A DNA stretch of 64,000 bases from Defluviicoccus sp. bin129. GTDB taxonomy: Bacteria > Pseudomonadota > Alphaproteobacteria > MPNO01. Each line of letters begins with the position of its first letter. Position 1 is the first letter of the stretch. Of the stretch, positions 8,653 through 17,565 are shown piece after piece. Location of the stretch: assembly GCA_002239065.1 (NCBI GenBank), contig MPNO01000014.1, positions 17,476 through 81,475 on the forward strand, written 5' to 3'. A program made the position numbers and the translations under genes. A model generated the notes under the pieces. It did no database searches and was not told where the DNA came from. It worked only from the letters and a program-made list of their open reading frames with translations.

Positions 8653-9969
8653 ATGGAAATCGTCCTTATCGGCTTCGTGGTGCTTCTCGCGCTGGTGTTC
8701 CTCCGGCTGCCGATCGCGTTCGCGATGGGCATCGTGGGCTTCACCGGCTTCGGCTATCTGTCGGGATGGCAGCCCTCGCTCTCGATGGTCGGCACGCTGG
8801 TCTCCGAGACCGCGCTCTCCTACGGGCTCTCGGTGGTGCCGCTGTTCATCCTGATGGGCAATCTGGTGTCCCGCGCGGGGCTCTCGGGCGAGCTCTACGG
8901 CGCGTCGCACGCCTTCCTCGGCCATCGCCGCGGCGGGCTCTCGATGGCGACCATCGTCGCCTGCGGCGGGTTCTCGGCGATCTGCGGGTCCTCGCTCGCC
9001 ACCGCGGCGACGATGTCCAAGGTCGCCATGCCGCCGATGCGCCGCTACGGCTATTCCGACAGCCTGGCCTCGGCCTCGATCGCCGCCGGCGGGACGCTCG
9101 GCATCCTGATCCCGCCGAGCGTGATCCTGGTGATCTACGGGCTGATGACCGAGACCAGCATCCGCGAGCTGTTCGCCGCGGGCTTCCTTCCCGGCCTGCT
9201 CGGCATCGCGCTCTACCTCGCCGCGGTGCAATGGGTGGTGTGGCGGCGCCCCGGGGACGGGCCGCGGGCGGAGCGCACCGACTGGCCGGCGCGCTTCGCC
9301 GCGCTCAGGGGCGTCTGGGGCACGCTGCTGCTGTTCATCCTGGTGATGGGCGGGATCTATGGCGGGCTGTTCACCCCGACCGAGGCCGCCGGCGTGGGCG
9401 CGGGCGGGGCGTTCCTGATCGCGCTGGCCCGCGGCGCGCTCACCTGGCGCTCGCTGCTCGAGGTGCTGACCGATACGGCGCGCACCACGGCGATGCTGTT
9501 CATCGTGCTGATCGGCGCGCTGATCTTCTCCAACTTCGTCAACCGGGGCGGGCTGCCGTCCGGGCTGCTCTCGCTGGTCACCGGCTACGATCTGTCGCCG
9601 CTGATGGTGATCGTCATCATCCTCGCGATCTACCTGGTGCTCGGCTGCGTGTTCGAGAGCCTGTCGATGCTGCTGCTGACCATCCCGATCTTCTTCCCCG
9701 TGGTGCAGGGGCTCGGCTATGCCGGGCTCGGCGAGGAGGCGATCCTGGTCTGGTTCGGCATCATCGCGGTGGTGGTGACCGAGATCAGCCTGATCACCCC
9801 GCCGGTCGGGCTCAACGTCTTCGTGCTGTCGGGCGTGCTCAAGGACGTGAAGACCAGCACCGTGTTCAAGGGCGTCACGCCGTTCTGGTGCGCCGACATC
9901 CTGCGTCTCGCCCTGCTGGTCGGAATCCCGTCCTTCTCGCTGTTCCTGCCGCGGCTGTTCTACCACTGA
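8653..9969 (+). CDS. dctM: TRAP transporter large permease, DctM family
   Basis: 438 aa, about 12 membrane helices, with DctM signatures: FILMGNLVSRAGLS, the SAICGSSLATAATM loop and GTLGILIPPSVILVIYG. It is the sodium-coupled translocating subunit. The start lies 21 nt after dctQ. A 12 nt palindrome (GCGGCGCGCCGC, 9973-9984) fills the gap between its stop and the stop of the convergent ABC permease. Confidence 0.92.
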   Translation: MEIVLIGFVVLLALVFLRLPIAFAMGIVGFTGFGYLSGWQPSLSMVGTLVSETALSYGLSVVPLFILMGNLVSRAGLSGELYGASHAFLGHRRGGLSMATIVACGGFSAICGSSLATAATMSKVAMPPMRRYGYSDSLASASIAAGGTLGILIPPSVILVIYGLMTETSIRELFAAGFLPGLLGIALYLAAVQWVVWRRPGDGPRAERTDWPARFAALRGVWGTLLLFILVMGGIYGGLFTPTEAAGVGAGGAFLIALARGALTWRSLLEVLTDTARTTAMLFIVLIGALIFSNFVNRGGLPSGLLSLVTGYDLSPLMVIVIILAIYLVLGCVFESLSMLLLTIPIFFPVVQGLGYAGLGEEAILVWFGIIAVVVTEISLITPPVGLNVFVLSGVLKDVKTSTVFKGVTPFWCADILRLALLVGIPSFSLFLPRLFYH

Positions 9970-9972
9970 CCG

Positions 9973-9984
9973 GCGGCGCGCCGC
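9973..9984. terminator. GC palindrome between convergent stops
   Basis: A perfect 12 nt palindrome, GCGGCGCGCCGC, sits in the 16 nt between the dctM stop and the stop of the opposing permease gene. It could form a short stem on either transcript, but there is no T-run on either side, so a role as terminator is weakly supported. Confidence 0.25.
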
Positions 9985-9985
9985 T

Positions 9986-10741
9986 TCACCGTCCCGACCA
10001 GTGGACGTAGCGCCGCTCGATCAGCAGGAACAGGAGGTTGAACCCGTAGCCGAGCGCGCCCGCGACGAAGATCGCGGCATACATCCGCGGCATCTCGAAC
10101 AGCATCTGGTTGTCGAGGACGTTGTGGCCGAGTCCGTCGATGGAGCCGATGAACATCTCGGCGACGATGACGATGATCAGCGCCAGCGAGACGCCGTTCC
10201 TCAAGCCGACGAAGGTTTGCGGCAGGGACTCGAACAGCATCACGTCGGTGAGAACGCGCAGCCTCGACGCGCCCATCACCTGGGCGGCCTGGAGACGGGT
10301 CTTGCGCGCATTCATCACCCCGTAGGCGACGTTGAACAGGATCACCAGCGATGCGCCGAAGGTCGCGACCTGGATCTTGGTCGCGTCGCCCGGGCCCGAG
10401 ATCGCCAGGAACAGCGGAAAGACCGCGCTGGCGGGCGTCGAGCGAAAGAAGTCCACCACGAACTCGACCGACCGGTAGACCGGGATCGACGATCCGAGGG
10501 CGATGCCGAGCGGAATGCCGATCAGCCCCGCGTACAGGATCGAGAGCGAGGTCCGCTCGACGGTCCGGAAGAAGTCGAGCAGCAGCTGCCCGCCCGTCAT
10601 GCCGTGCCAGACGGCGGCGAACATGGCGACCGGCGAGGGCAGGAGCACGCGGTCGACGACCTCGACCCAGTAGGCGAACTGCCAGACGACGAGCAGCCCC
10701 ACCACGCCGATCAGCGGGGTGAGCGGCCCGAACCTGTCCAT
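9986..10741 (-). CDS. ABC transporter permease, SsuC/TauC-ThiX type
   Basis: 251 aa, about six membrane helices, belonging to the BPD_transp_1 family. The EAA-type loop that meets the ATPase is visible around QAAQVMGASRLRVLTDVMLF. It is the last gene of an SBP-ATPase-permease operon. The ATG at 10741 lies 8 nt after the ATPase stop; a TTG overlapping that stop is an alternative. It should carry the same substrate as the NMT1-like binding protein upstream. Confidence 0.88.
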   Translation of the reverse strand: MDRFGPLTPLIGVVGLLVVWQFAYWVEVVDRVLLPSPVAMFAAVWHGMTGGQLLLDFFRTVERTSLSILYAGLIGIPLGIALGSSIPVYRSVEFVVDFFRSTPASAVFPLFLAISGPGDATKIQVATFGASLVILFNVAYGVMNARKTRLQAAQVMGASRLRVLTDVMLFESLPQTFVGLRNGVSLALIIVIVAEMFIGSIDGLGHNVLDNQMLFEMPRMYAAIFVAGALGYGFNLLFLLIERRYVHWSGR

Positions 10742-10749
10742 CAGATATC

Positions 10750-11571
10750 TCAAGCGCCGCGCACCGTCTTCTGGAAGACGTCGAGGCAGTGCGCCTTTAT
10801 GCGCACGAAGTCGGCCTGCGAAATGGTGGCGGCCGTGCGCGGCCGCGGGATGCCCACGGTCACGTAGTCGGCGACCTCGGCGGGTCCGCGCGACAGCAGC
10901 ATCACGTCGTCGGCGAGATACACCGCCTCCTCGAGGTCGTGGGAAACGAACACCATCGTCGTCCTTGTGTCCATGAACAGCGCCTGGAGCTGGTCGCGCA
11001 TGAACAGCGTCATCTCGTAGTCCAGCGCCGAGAACGGCTCGTCCAGGAACAGCACTTCCGGCTCGATCACCAGCGAGCGCATGATCGAAACCAGCTGCTG
11101 CTGGCCGCCGGACAATTGGTACGGATATTTGGCGAGGTCGAGGGTCACGCCGAGGCGGTCGACCAGCCGTTCCACGCGTTCGCTTCGCTCGGCGCGGGGA
11201 ATGTTCCGGAATTTCAGGGGGTAGCGGATATTGTCGATCGACCGCATCCAGGGAAACAGGGCTTCCCGGTAGTTCTGGAACACGTAACCGAAATTGGTGT
11301 CGCGCAGGCGCTTGCCGGCGAACCGGATGGTGCCCGAATCGGCCTCCAGCAGCCCCGCGACGAGATTGATGAGGGTCGATTTCCCGCAACCGTTGGGGCC
11401 GAACACGGACACGAAGCGACCGCGCGGGATGTCGAGGTCGAAGCCGTCATAGATGACGGCCTCGCCGAAGGCTTTCGACAGGCCCCGGATCGTGATGTGC
11501 GCCTCGCCGGCCCCGGCCGGCGGCGAAGGCGTGCCCGTGGCAAGGAGATTCGCGGGCGCGCCTTCAGCCAT
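10750..11571 (-). CDS. ABC transporter ATP-binding protein, SsuB/TauB type
   Basis: 273 aa. Walker A GPNGCGKST (about 58-66), Q-loop VFQNYREAL, signature LSGGQQQ, Walker B VLFLDEP and switch SHDLEEA are all present, so it should be active. About 24 Ala/Pro/Gly-rich residues precede the conserved domain. It energises the permease encoded just downstream. The gap of 53 nt to the binding-protein gene supports one operon. Confidence 0.92.
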   Translation of the reverse strand: MAEGAPANLLATGTPSPPAGAGEAHITIRGLSKAFGEAVIYDGFDLDIPRGRFVSVFGPNGCGKSTLINLVAGLLEADSGTIRFAGKRLRDTNFGYVFQNYREALFPWMRSIDNIRYPLKFRNIPRAERSERVERLVDRLGVTLDLAKYPYQLSGGQQQLVSIMRSLVIEPEVLFLDEPFSALDYEMTLFMRDQLQALFMDTRTTMVFVSHDLEEAVYLADDVMLLSRGPAEVADYVTVGIPRPRTAATISQADFVRIKAHCLDVFQKTVRGA

Positions 11572-11624
11572 CCATCACACCTCGCCGACAGTCGTATACG
11601 GGACGTTTGAATCGCGCGGCGCGG

Positions 11625-12611
11625 CTAGAAAACCTTCATGTACTCGGTTACGTCGATCTTGCCGGAGATCACTTTGTTGTCGACGACGAAGTCGATGAAC
11701 TGCTGGAACTCCGCCTTGTCCTGGGCCGACATGTCCTCGACCATCGTGAAGTTCACCAAGGGCACCGTGGGCGCGATGGCCTCCGGCGTGAAGGTGTTCT
11801 TGACCAGATGCTTGCGCACCGTGGCGTCCTTGCCGATGTCGGCCAGCGCGCGCGCCCAGGCCTGGGTGAACCGCTTGGCCACGTCGGGGCGCTCTTCGAG
11901 AAACTTTCCGGTGAGCGCGGTGCCGGCCACCCAGGCCTCCGCGTCGTCATCGCCGAGGATGTAGGTCGCGATCACGCCCGCCTCGAGCGCCTTGGCGGAG
12001 CCCTGGTTCTCCATGATCGTGACCGCGGGCTCGAGCGTGTAACCCGCGTCGTAGGTGCCCGCCTTCATCGCCGTGACATGCTGCGGCATCGCCAGCTGGT
12101 CGAGCTGGTAGTCGCCCTTCTTGAGGCCGTTGGCCGCAAGCACGGCCCGCGCCATGACCATGTTCGCCGGCCCCGGCGCGGACATGATCTTGGCGCCCTT
12201 GAGGTCGGAGATCCTGCTGGCGTCGAAGCCGTTGCGGACGACGATGGTCTCCATCTTGTACTTCTTGTTCTGGCTGTTGATGGAGACGTAGTTGACCAGC
12301 CCCGGCTTCTTCAGGTTGGCGTTCATGCCCTCGATGGTCACCAAATTGGCGGCCACGTCGATGTGGTTGGTGATCATCGCCGCGACCAGCGCCGGACCGC
12401 CGATGAGGCGCACCATTTCGGCGTCGATCCCGGCATCCTTGAAATAGCCGCGCTCAAGGGCGACGAAATAGGGCAGCCCCGAGGTGACCGGGAAGACCCC
12501 GACCTTCACCTTGTCGGCCGCCTGGGCGCCGGCCAGCGCCGCGAGGGAGAGGACGGCGGCCGCCGCGGATGCCAACGCGGACCGCAATGCCAGTCGGGTG
12601 ATCCTCTTCAT
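11625..12611 (-). CDS. ABC transporter substrate-binding protein, NMT1/SsuA family
   Basis: 328 aa. The signal peptide runs to about residue 31 (AGAQA), followed by VKVGVFPVTSGLPYFVALERG, the usual NMT1/SsuA opening. Much longer open reading is possible upstream, but the ATG before K-R-I-T-R gives a classical export signal. Ligands in this family include sulfonates, taurine, nitrate and thiamine pyrimidine precursors; none is identified here. A TPP riboswitch lies 4 kb downstream in front of another gene, not this one. It is the first gene of the operon. Confidence 0.88.
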   Translation of the reverse strand: MKRITRLALRSALASAAAAVLSLAALAGAQAADKVKVGVFPVTSGLPYFVALERGYFKDAGIDAEMVRLIGGPALVAAMITNHIDVAANLVTIEGMNANLKKPGLVNYVSINSQNKKYKMETIVVRNGFDASRISDLKGAKIMSAPGPANMVMARAVLAANGLKKGDYQLDQLAMPQHVTAMKAGTYDAGYTLEPAVTIMENQGSAKALEAGVIATYILGDDDAEAWVAGTALTGKFLEERPDVAKRFTQAWARALADIGKDATVRKHLVKNTFTPEAIAPTVPLVNFTMVEDMSAQDKAEFQQFIDFVVDNKVISGKIDVTEYMKVF

Positions 12612-12839
12612 GATGCCGGTCTCCTCTGTCCGGTGGGTTGTCGATCGGTTGCGCGAGACATTGCCCGGACGTTGCTTTCGCCGCCGGGCCCGCGACATAT
12701 TCCGGGAAAGCATTCTGGACTCCGGCTCATGGTAACGCGGAATTCCCGCCGATGCATGCCGGAAGGCCCCTGCCGCTTGCGCGAAATACCGGCTAACATC
12801 CGGTCCCGACGCACCGCTTCGTCCAGCAGGAGCCCGATC

Positions 12840-13412
12840 ATGGTCGCGAACCCCAAGGATCCGACCCGGCCCGAGGTCCACGGCCTCGACCATTCCGCCT
12901 ATCGCTGCCGCGACGCCGAGGAGACCCGGGCGTTCTACGAGGACGTCGTCGGTTTTCCGCTTTCGCTCGCGCTGCGTATCGACCGGCACCCGACCACGGG
13001 AGAGCATGTTGATTATCTCCATGTCTTCTTCGACATCGGCGGCGGCGATCCGGACAACCCGTCCTACATCGCCTTCTTCGAAGTGGTCGACAATCCGGGC
13101 GACGACCCGGACGAGCTGTTCAGGACGCGCTGGGGCATGGACCTCCACTTCGCCATGCGGGTCGCCGACCATGCCGCGCTGGATGCCTGGAAGACGCGGC
13201 TCGAGGAGAAGGGCGTCGCGGTCGAGGGGCCGATCGATCATGGCATGTGCCGCTCGATCTACTTCCACGATCCGAACGGCTACCGCCTGGAGTTCGCCTC
13301 CCAGGAGGCGGGCGAGAGGGCGGTGTTCGACGAGCACGGCGCCGCCGCGCGGGAGTCGATGCGCGACTGGACCGCGTGGAAGGCAGCGCGAGGCCGGGCG
13401 GCGGCCGAATAG
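12840..13412 (+). CDS. VOC (glyoxalase/dioxygenase superfamily) protein
   Basis: 190 aa. It has the paired beta-alpha-beta-beta-beta VOC architecture: HGLDHSAYRCRD with the first His ligand, a mid-protein module with MDLHFAMRVAD, and the terminal IYFHDPNGYRLEF motif. Metal-dependent ring cleavage or isomerisation is typical for the family; the substrate is unknown. It is divergent from the ABC binding-protein gene. The start ATG follows CAGGAG at a good distance. A 14 nt gap links it to the next gene. Confidence 0.85.
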   Translation: MVANPKDPTRPEVHGLDHSAYRCRDAEETRAFYEDVVGFPLSLALRIDRHPTTGEHVDYLHVFFDIGGGDPDNPSYIAFFEVVDNPGDDPDELFRTRWGMDLHFAMRVADHAALDAWKTRLEEKGVAVEGPIDHGMCRSIYFHDPNGYRLEFASQEAGERAVFDEHGAAARESMRDWTAWKAARGRAAAE

Positions 13413-13426
13413 CCCCGCGGCCGGCG

Positions 13427-13972
13427 ATGACGAGCCTTGCCGCCGAACTCGGTCGCCCCTTCGCCGGCCATTTCCGGGTGCTGATCCTCGACAACGAGGT
13501 CACGGTCGACGCCTTCGTCGCCGACCCGCCGCTCCCCTGGGCGCGGCTAACCTTGCGCGACGGCGGCTACCGGATCGGCGAGAATTACCCGAGCGCGCTG
13601 ACCGCCGCCGAGGCCGCCCGCGAAGAGCTGAACTGGGACCTCGTCTCCGGAGCGGCGATCCGCGCGGCGCTGACCGGGCTCGACGAGACCGTCCACCGCG
13701 TCGCGATCGGCAACAACGCGGGGCAGGGCCTGCCCTTCGCCGAAGCCCTGCCGGCGCCGCTGCGGGCAACGCGCGGCATCGTGGTCTACGGCGCCTCGCT
13801 GCCCGAGCGCGCGTCCTACGAGCGCCTGGGCTACCGCCAATTCTGTGCGCGCGGCGCGCTGGTGGCACGCCTCGCCGGGGAGGCGGAGATGCCGCTCGCG
13901 CTCGGCTTCATCAACACCATCCAGCACGACGAGCGGAGCTACCACGCGCCGGCCCTTGCTCCGCCGGGCTAG
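13427..13972 (+). CDS. Conserved hypothetical protein
   Basis: 181 aa soluble protein that I do not recognise. It has no signal peptide, membrane helix or obvious catalytic motif. ATG at 13427 follows the VOC gene by 14 nt, so the two are probably co-transcribed. The last codons share a palindromic CTAG (13969-13972) with the opposing MetE-like gene, each strand reading its own TAG stop from it. Codon use matches the neighbours. Confidence 0.65.
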   Translation: MTSLAAELGRPFAGHFRVLILDNEVTVDAFVADPPLPWARLTLRDGGYRIGENYPSALTAAEAAREELNWDLVSGAAIRAALTGLDETVHRVAIGNNAGQGLPFAEALPAPLRATRGIVVYGASLPERASYERLGYRQFCARGALVARLAGEAEMPLALGFINTIQHDERSYHAPALAPPG

Positions 13973-15084
13973 GCCTCGCCCCAGATCTCGTCCGCCAGCG
14001 TCACCACCAGGTCGAGCTTCCGGCGCTGGTCGTCATAGCCGATCTTGTTGCCGTGCTCGGTCGAGGCGAAGCCGCATTGCGGCGCGATGCCGAGCTGGTC
14101 GAGATCGGCGTGTCGCGACGCCTCGTCGAACTTGCGCTTGAGGTCGTCGATGCTTTCGAGCTCCGGCGTCTTGGTGGTGATGAAGCCCGGCAGGACGCGC
14201 TGGCTGCCCTTGGCGAGCAGGCCGAGCGGCTCCAGCCCGCCGGCGCGCTCGGTGTCGTATTCCATGAAGAAGATGTCGACCCCGGTCTTGTTGAACACCG
14301 CATCCGCGGCCGGGTCGTAGGCGCCCTCCGCCGCGTAGGTCGACTGGAAGTTGCCGCGGCAGAGATGCATCGCCACCGTCATGTCGTCGGGGCGGTCCCC
14401 GATCGCCTGGTTCATCATCCAGGCGTAGCGGTCGATCAGCCGGTCCGGGTCCTGCCCCTCCGCTTCCTTCGCGGCACGGTGCCTGGGATCGCACAGATAG
14501 GCGAAGAAGATGTCGTCGAGCTGGATGTAGCGGCAGCCGGCCGCGTAGAACGCGTGCACCGCCTTGTTGTAGGTCGCCGCGATGTCGGCGAACAGCAGGT
14601 CGGCGTCCGCGTATTCCGGCACGTGGATGTCTTCCGGCGCGGTCCGGAAGTGGCAGCAGCTCGGTCCCGGGATCGAGATCTTGGGCGTGACCGTGGCCTT
14701 GGCCGCGACGTAGCGGAAATGGTCCAGCATCGGGTGGTCGTCCGGGAAGTCGAGCTTGCCGGTGATCGTCGGGAAGAGGGGCGGGATGCGCGCGCCGGCG
14801 AACTGCACCCCCTGTTCGCGGCGCTCGAACTCGAAGCCGGTCAGCATCCCCATGAAGTCGTAGTGCCAGAACAGGCGGCGGTACTCCCCGTCGGTCACCG
14901 CCTTGAGGCCGATATCCTCCTGCATGCGGATGGCGTCGGCGATCGCCGCGTCCTCGATCGCGCGCAGCTCGTCGGCCGGCATGGTCTTCTCGTCGAGGCA
15001 CTTGCGGCGCGCCTCGGCAACGCTTGCCGGGCGCAGCAGGCTGCCGACGTGATCGGCGCGGAAGGGCGGTCGTTGGTCGCTCAT
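13969..15084 (-). CDS. MetE C-terminal-domain-like cobalamin-independent methyltransferase
   Basis: 371 aa, equivalent to the zinc-binding C-terminal barrel of MetE without the N-terminal folate half (YxjG/YxjH type). It opens RADHVGSLLRP, typical for the group. Candidate zinc ligands are His and Cys in AMHLCRGN, Glu in FFMEYDT and Cys in APQCGFAS. Such stand-alone proteins transfer methyl groups to thiols or act in demethylation pathways; homocysteine as acceptor is not proven. It lies 13 nt after the FAD monooxygenase in the same direction, suggesting a shared pathway. Confidence 0.85.
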   Translation of the reverse strand: MSDQRPPFRADHVGSLLRPASVAEARRKCLDEKTMPADELRAIEDAAIADAIRMQEDIGLKAVTDGEYRRLFWHYDFMGMLTGFEFERREQGVQFAGARIPPLFPTITGKLDFPDDHPMLDHFRYVAAKATVTPKISIPGPSCCHFRTAPEDIHVPEYADADLLFADIAATYNKAVHAFYAAGCRYIQLDDIFFAYLCDPRHRAAKEAEGQDPDRLIDRYAWMMNQAIGDRPDDMTVAMHLCRGNFQSTYAAEGAYDPAADAVFNKTGVDIFFMEYDTERAGGLEPLGLLAKGSQRVLPGFITTKTPELESIDDLKRKFDEASRHADLDQLGIAPQCGFASTEHGNKIGYDDQRRKLDLVVTLADEIWGEA

Positions 15085-15097
15085 CGTGTCTCTCCCA

Positions 15098-16315
15098 TCA
15101 GGTGATCGCGTCGGCTTCCTCGACCATGGCGATCAGCGAAGACCGCCGCAGATAGGCGCGCGCCGCGCCCGGGTCGTCGGCGGTCCGGCGCAGCTCGTCG
15201 AAGCGGCGCCTGCGGATATCCGGGTCGCGCTCGCCGAGCATCTCCTTGTTCCGGATCGACTGGGCCTGGACGTATTTCTCGGCCATCGGCCGGCGCTGGC
15301 GATCATAGAGGTCGAGCAGGTCGTCGTCGCCGTCGCCGCGCCAGATCGCGGCCAGCTTGCCGGCCAGGTTGAGCCCGTCATGGATGCCGCTGTTCATCCC
15401 CATGCCGCCGACCGGGTTGTTCACATGCGCCGCATCGCCGGCGAGCATCGCCCGGCCGCGCCGGAACGACGCCGCCACCCGCTGGTGGATGGCGTAGAGG
15501 TTGCGGTGCTCGATCTCGTAGGGCGGGTCGTAGGGCAGGCACTCGGCGAAGCGCGCCTGGATCCACTCGTCGGCCAGCACCTCCGCGTCGGGCTGGTCGG
15601 TGAAGGCGGGGAACAGCGCCCGCCACACCCCCTCGTCGCGCTCTCCCGGCACCTTGATGATCGCGCACCACTGGTCCGGATGGGCGATGTAGTTGCGATA
15701 GCGGTAGCCGTTCGCGGCGCCGAAATCGAAGCGCGTCGAGACGATGATGAACCGCTCCTCCCAGGTGAAGCCGGGGAAGTCGATCCCGGCCGCCTTGCGT
15801 ACCGCGCTGCGCCCGCCGTCGCAGCCGATCAGGTAGCGCCCCGCAAGGACGCCGGTCGAGCCGTCGGGCAGCCCGAACTCGACCTCGACCCCGTCCGCGG
15901 TCAGGCGCAGGTCGACGACCTCGTGCTCGCGGCGGAGGTCGAAACAGTCGAAGCGGCGCGCCCGCGCCTCGGCGATCCCTGTCGTCTTGTGCTGCTCGAG
16001 CTGGAGGGCGAACGGGAACGGGGTCTCGCCGGCCAGCAGGGCGTAGTCGAACTCGGCGACGATCTCGCCGCCGGCGCGGTCGCGGAACTGGAAACGCGGC
16101 GAGCGCAGCCCGCGTCGCAGCGCCTCCCCGGTCATGCCGAGCGGCTCCAGCATGGCGAGGGTGGACGGGTGCAGCGTCGAGGCGCGGTGATCGGTCGGGA
16201 TCCCGGCCAGCCGTTCGAGCACGGTGACCGGGACGCCTTCGCTGGCCAGCGCGAGCCCGGTGATCATGCCGACCGGGCCGCCGCCGACCACGATGACGCG
16301 GTTGGAATCGTCCAT
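15098..16315 (-). CDS. FAD-dependent monooxygenase (PHBH/PheA family)
   Basis: 405 aa. Flavoprotein hydroxylase signatures are seen: VIVVGGGPVGMITGLALA (dinucleotide fold), the mid-protein GCDGGRSAVRKAAG (DG motif) and AMLAGDAAHVNNPVGGMGMN (GD motif). It should use NAD(P)H and oxygen to hydroxylate an aromatic or related substrate. Start chosen at ATG before D-D-S-N-R; the open frame continues upstream without homology. It is the first gene of a pair with the MetE-like gene, divergent from the TPP riboswitch. Confidence 0.88.
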   Translation of the reverse strand: MDDSNRVIVVGGGPVGMITGLALASEGVPVTVLERLAGIPTDHRASTLHPSTLAMLEPLGMTGEALRRGLRSPRFQFRDRAGGEIVAEFDYALLAGETPFPFALQLEQHKTTGIAEARARRFDCFDLRREHEVVDLRLTADGVEVEFGLPDGSTGVLAGRYLIGCDGGRSAVRKAAGIDFPGFTWEERFIIVSTRFDFGAANGYRYRNYIAHPDQWCAIIKVPGERDEGVWRALFPAFTDQPDAEVLADEWIQARFAECLPYDPPYEIEHRNLYAIHQRVAASFRRGRAMLAGDAAHVNNPVGGMGMNSGIHDGLNLAGKLAAIWRGDGDDDLLDLYDRQRRPMAEKYVQAQSIRNKEMLGERDPDIRRRRFDELRRTADDPGAARAYLRRSSLIAMVEEADAIT

Positions 16316-16395
16316 GGCGAGACTGATAGACCTTCGGCCGATCGGGGGCAACGGATCGCTTGACGCGCCGGCGCCGTCCGTCCACCGTATGGCAC

Positions 16396-16478
16396 GGCTG
16401 GGGTGTCCGGCGCGAAGCTGCCGGGCTGAGAGCACACCCACGGAACCTGATCTGGATCATGCCAGCGAAGGGAGCGAC
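16396..16478 (+). promoter_or_regulatory. TPP (thiamine pyrophosphate) riboswitch aptamer
   Basis: Every conserved block of the THI element is present in order: GGGGTG (16400-16405), CTGAGAG (16426-16432), an ACACCC arm that pairs with GGGTG to form P2, and ACCTGATCTGGATCATGCCA with the following GCGAAGGGA (16445-16473). CCGGC pairs with GCCGG for P3, and CTGG pairs with CCAG for P5. I could not draw a strong P1 closing stem. Binding of TPP normally represses the downstream gene. The only ATG in frame upstream of residue 37 of that gene lies inside this aptamer (16459-16461). Confidence 0.93.
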
Positions 16479-17562
16479 CGTCTCGGGACTCGATCTGGAC
16501 GCGGCCCATGCCGGGCTCAGGCTCGTCGACGGCTTCGCCGGAACCGCGCGCGAAGACCTCGAGCCGATGTCCGTCAAGGGGCTGTTCCACGACCATGTGC
16601 GCGTCGCCGGCACGAAGTGGCTGCTGCGCCTGCCGCGGGCGAGCCAGTTCGAGCTCTCGCCCGCCGACAACCTCGACTACCAGGCGGCGTGCTTCGCCCA
16701 CGCCGCGCCGAGCGGCTGCACGCCCGCCCTGGCGGGCCGCATCGAGCCGCGCCCCGGCCTCGCCTGGGGCGGGCTGGTGGTGGCGGCCATCGAAGGCGGG
16801 CCGGCCCGCCTGCCGGGCGACCTCGCTTCCATGGCGGCCTGTCTCGCCGGCATCCACGCCCTGGCGCTGCCGCCGGAAGGGGAGCGGCGTCCGCTCGCGG
16901 TCCACGCCGACCCGATCGCCGGGATACTCGGCTTCATCGAACCCCAGTCGCTCTATTTCGACCGCGCCGGCATGTCGGCGCCGGCACGGGCCCAGATCGC
17001 CGAGGAGCTCGCCTGGGCGCGAAGCTACGCCTCGCGTCACGCCGGGGCGCGCCAGCCGGTCACGCTCTGCGCCACCGATACCCATCCCGGCAATTTCCTC
17101 GTCGAGCGCAAGGCGGGGCAGGCGCGCGCGGTGTTCGTCGACCTGGAGAAGGCGCTCTTCGGCTCGCCCGCCATCGACGTCGCCCATGCCAGCCTCTACA
17201 CCTCGACGATGTGGGATGCCGACTGCGCCGCCGCGCTGACGCATGACGATTTGCGGGGCTTCTATGCCGCCTATCTCGACGCCGTCCCGCCCGGTCTCGC
17301 GGCCGCGCTGAGGCCGTGGCTGATGCCGATGCGGCGCCTGACCTGGCTCCGCTCGATGACCTGGTTCGCGAAATGGCGGGTCGAGGCGGGATCGCGCCAT
17401 GCCGGCGGAGCCCGCGAACCTGACAGCGTGTGGTGGCGGGCCGCCGCCGCCGCGCCCGGGCTGGTGCCGGACATAGGCGCGCGCATCGACGGCTTCTTCG
17501 AGGCCGCCACCATCGCCCGGGTGCGCGAGGAATGGCTCGGCTCGATCGATTTCGCCGCCTGA
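16459..17562 (+). CDS. APH/choline-kinase-fold phosphotransferase under TPP riboswitch control
   Basis: 367 aa from ATG 16459, or 331 aa from ATG 16567. Kinase motifs: LFHDHVRV (glycine-rich-loop region), WLLRLPR (ATP-contact strand), CATDTHPGNFLV (catalytic loop, the family's HxDxxxxN with Thr replacing the first His) and FVDLEKALFGSPAIDVA (Mg-binding D). It resembles thiamine kinase ThiK and other APH-type kinases. With the TPP riboswitch just upstream, a role in thiamine or thiamine-precursor salvage is a good inference but not proven. The shorter start would cut the first strand of the fold, so I favour 16459 although it lies in the aptamer. It is convergent with the CoA-transferase gene, 3 nt away. 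Confidence 0.75.
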   Translation: MPAKGATVSGLDLDAAHAGLRLVDGFAGTAREDLEPMSVKGLFHDHVRVAGTKWLLRLPRASQFELSPADNLDYQAACFAHAAPSGCTPALAGRIEPRPGLAWGGLVVAAIEGGPARLPGDLASMAACLAGIHALALPPEGERRPLAVHADPIAGILGFIEPQSLYFDRAGMSAPARAQIAEELAWARSYASRHAGARQPVTLCATDTHPGNFLVERKAGQARAVFVDLEKALFGSPAIDVAHASLYTSTMWDADCAAALTHDDLRGFYAAYLDAVPPGLAAALRPWLMPMRRLTWLRSMTWFAKWRVEAGSRHAGGAREPDSVWWRAAAAAPGLVPDIGARIDGFFEAATIARVREEWLGSIDFAA

Positions 17563-17565
17563 GCG

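Noticed and set aside
8068..9966. 632-codon open frame on the minus strand across the TRAP genes
   Set aside because: Low-complexity Arg/Asp/His product antisense to dctQ and dctM; typical of GC-rich DNA.
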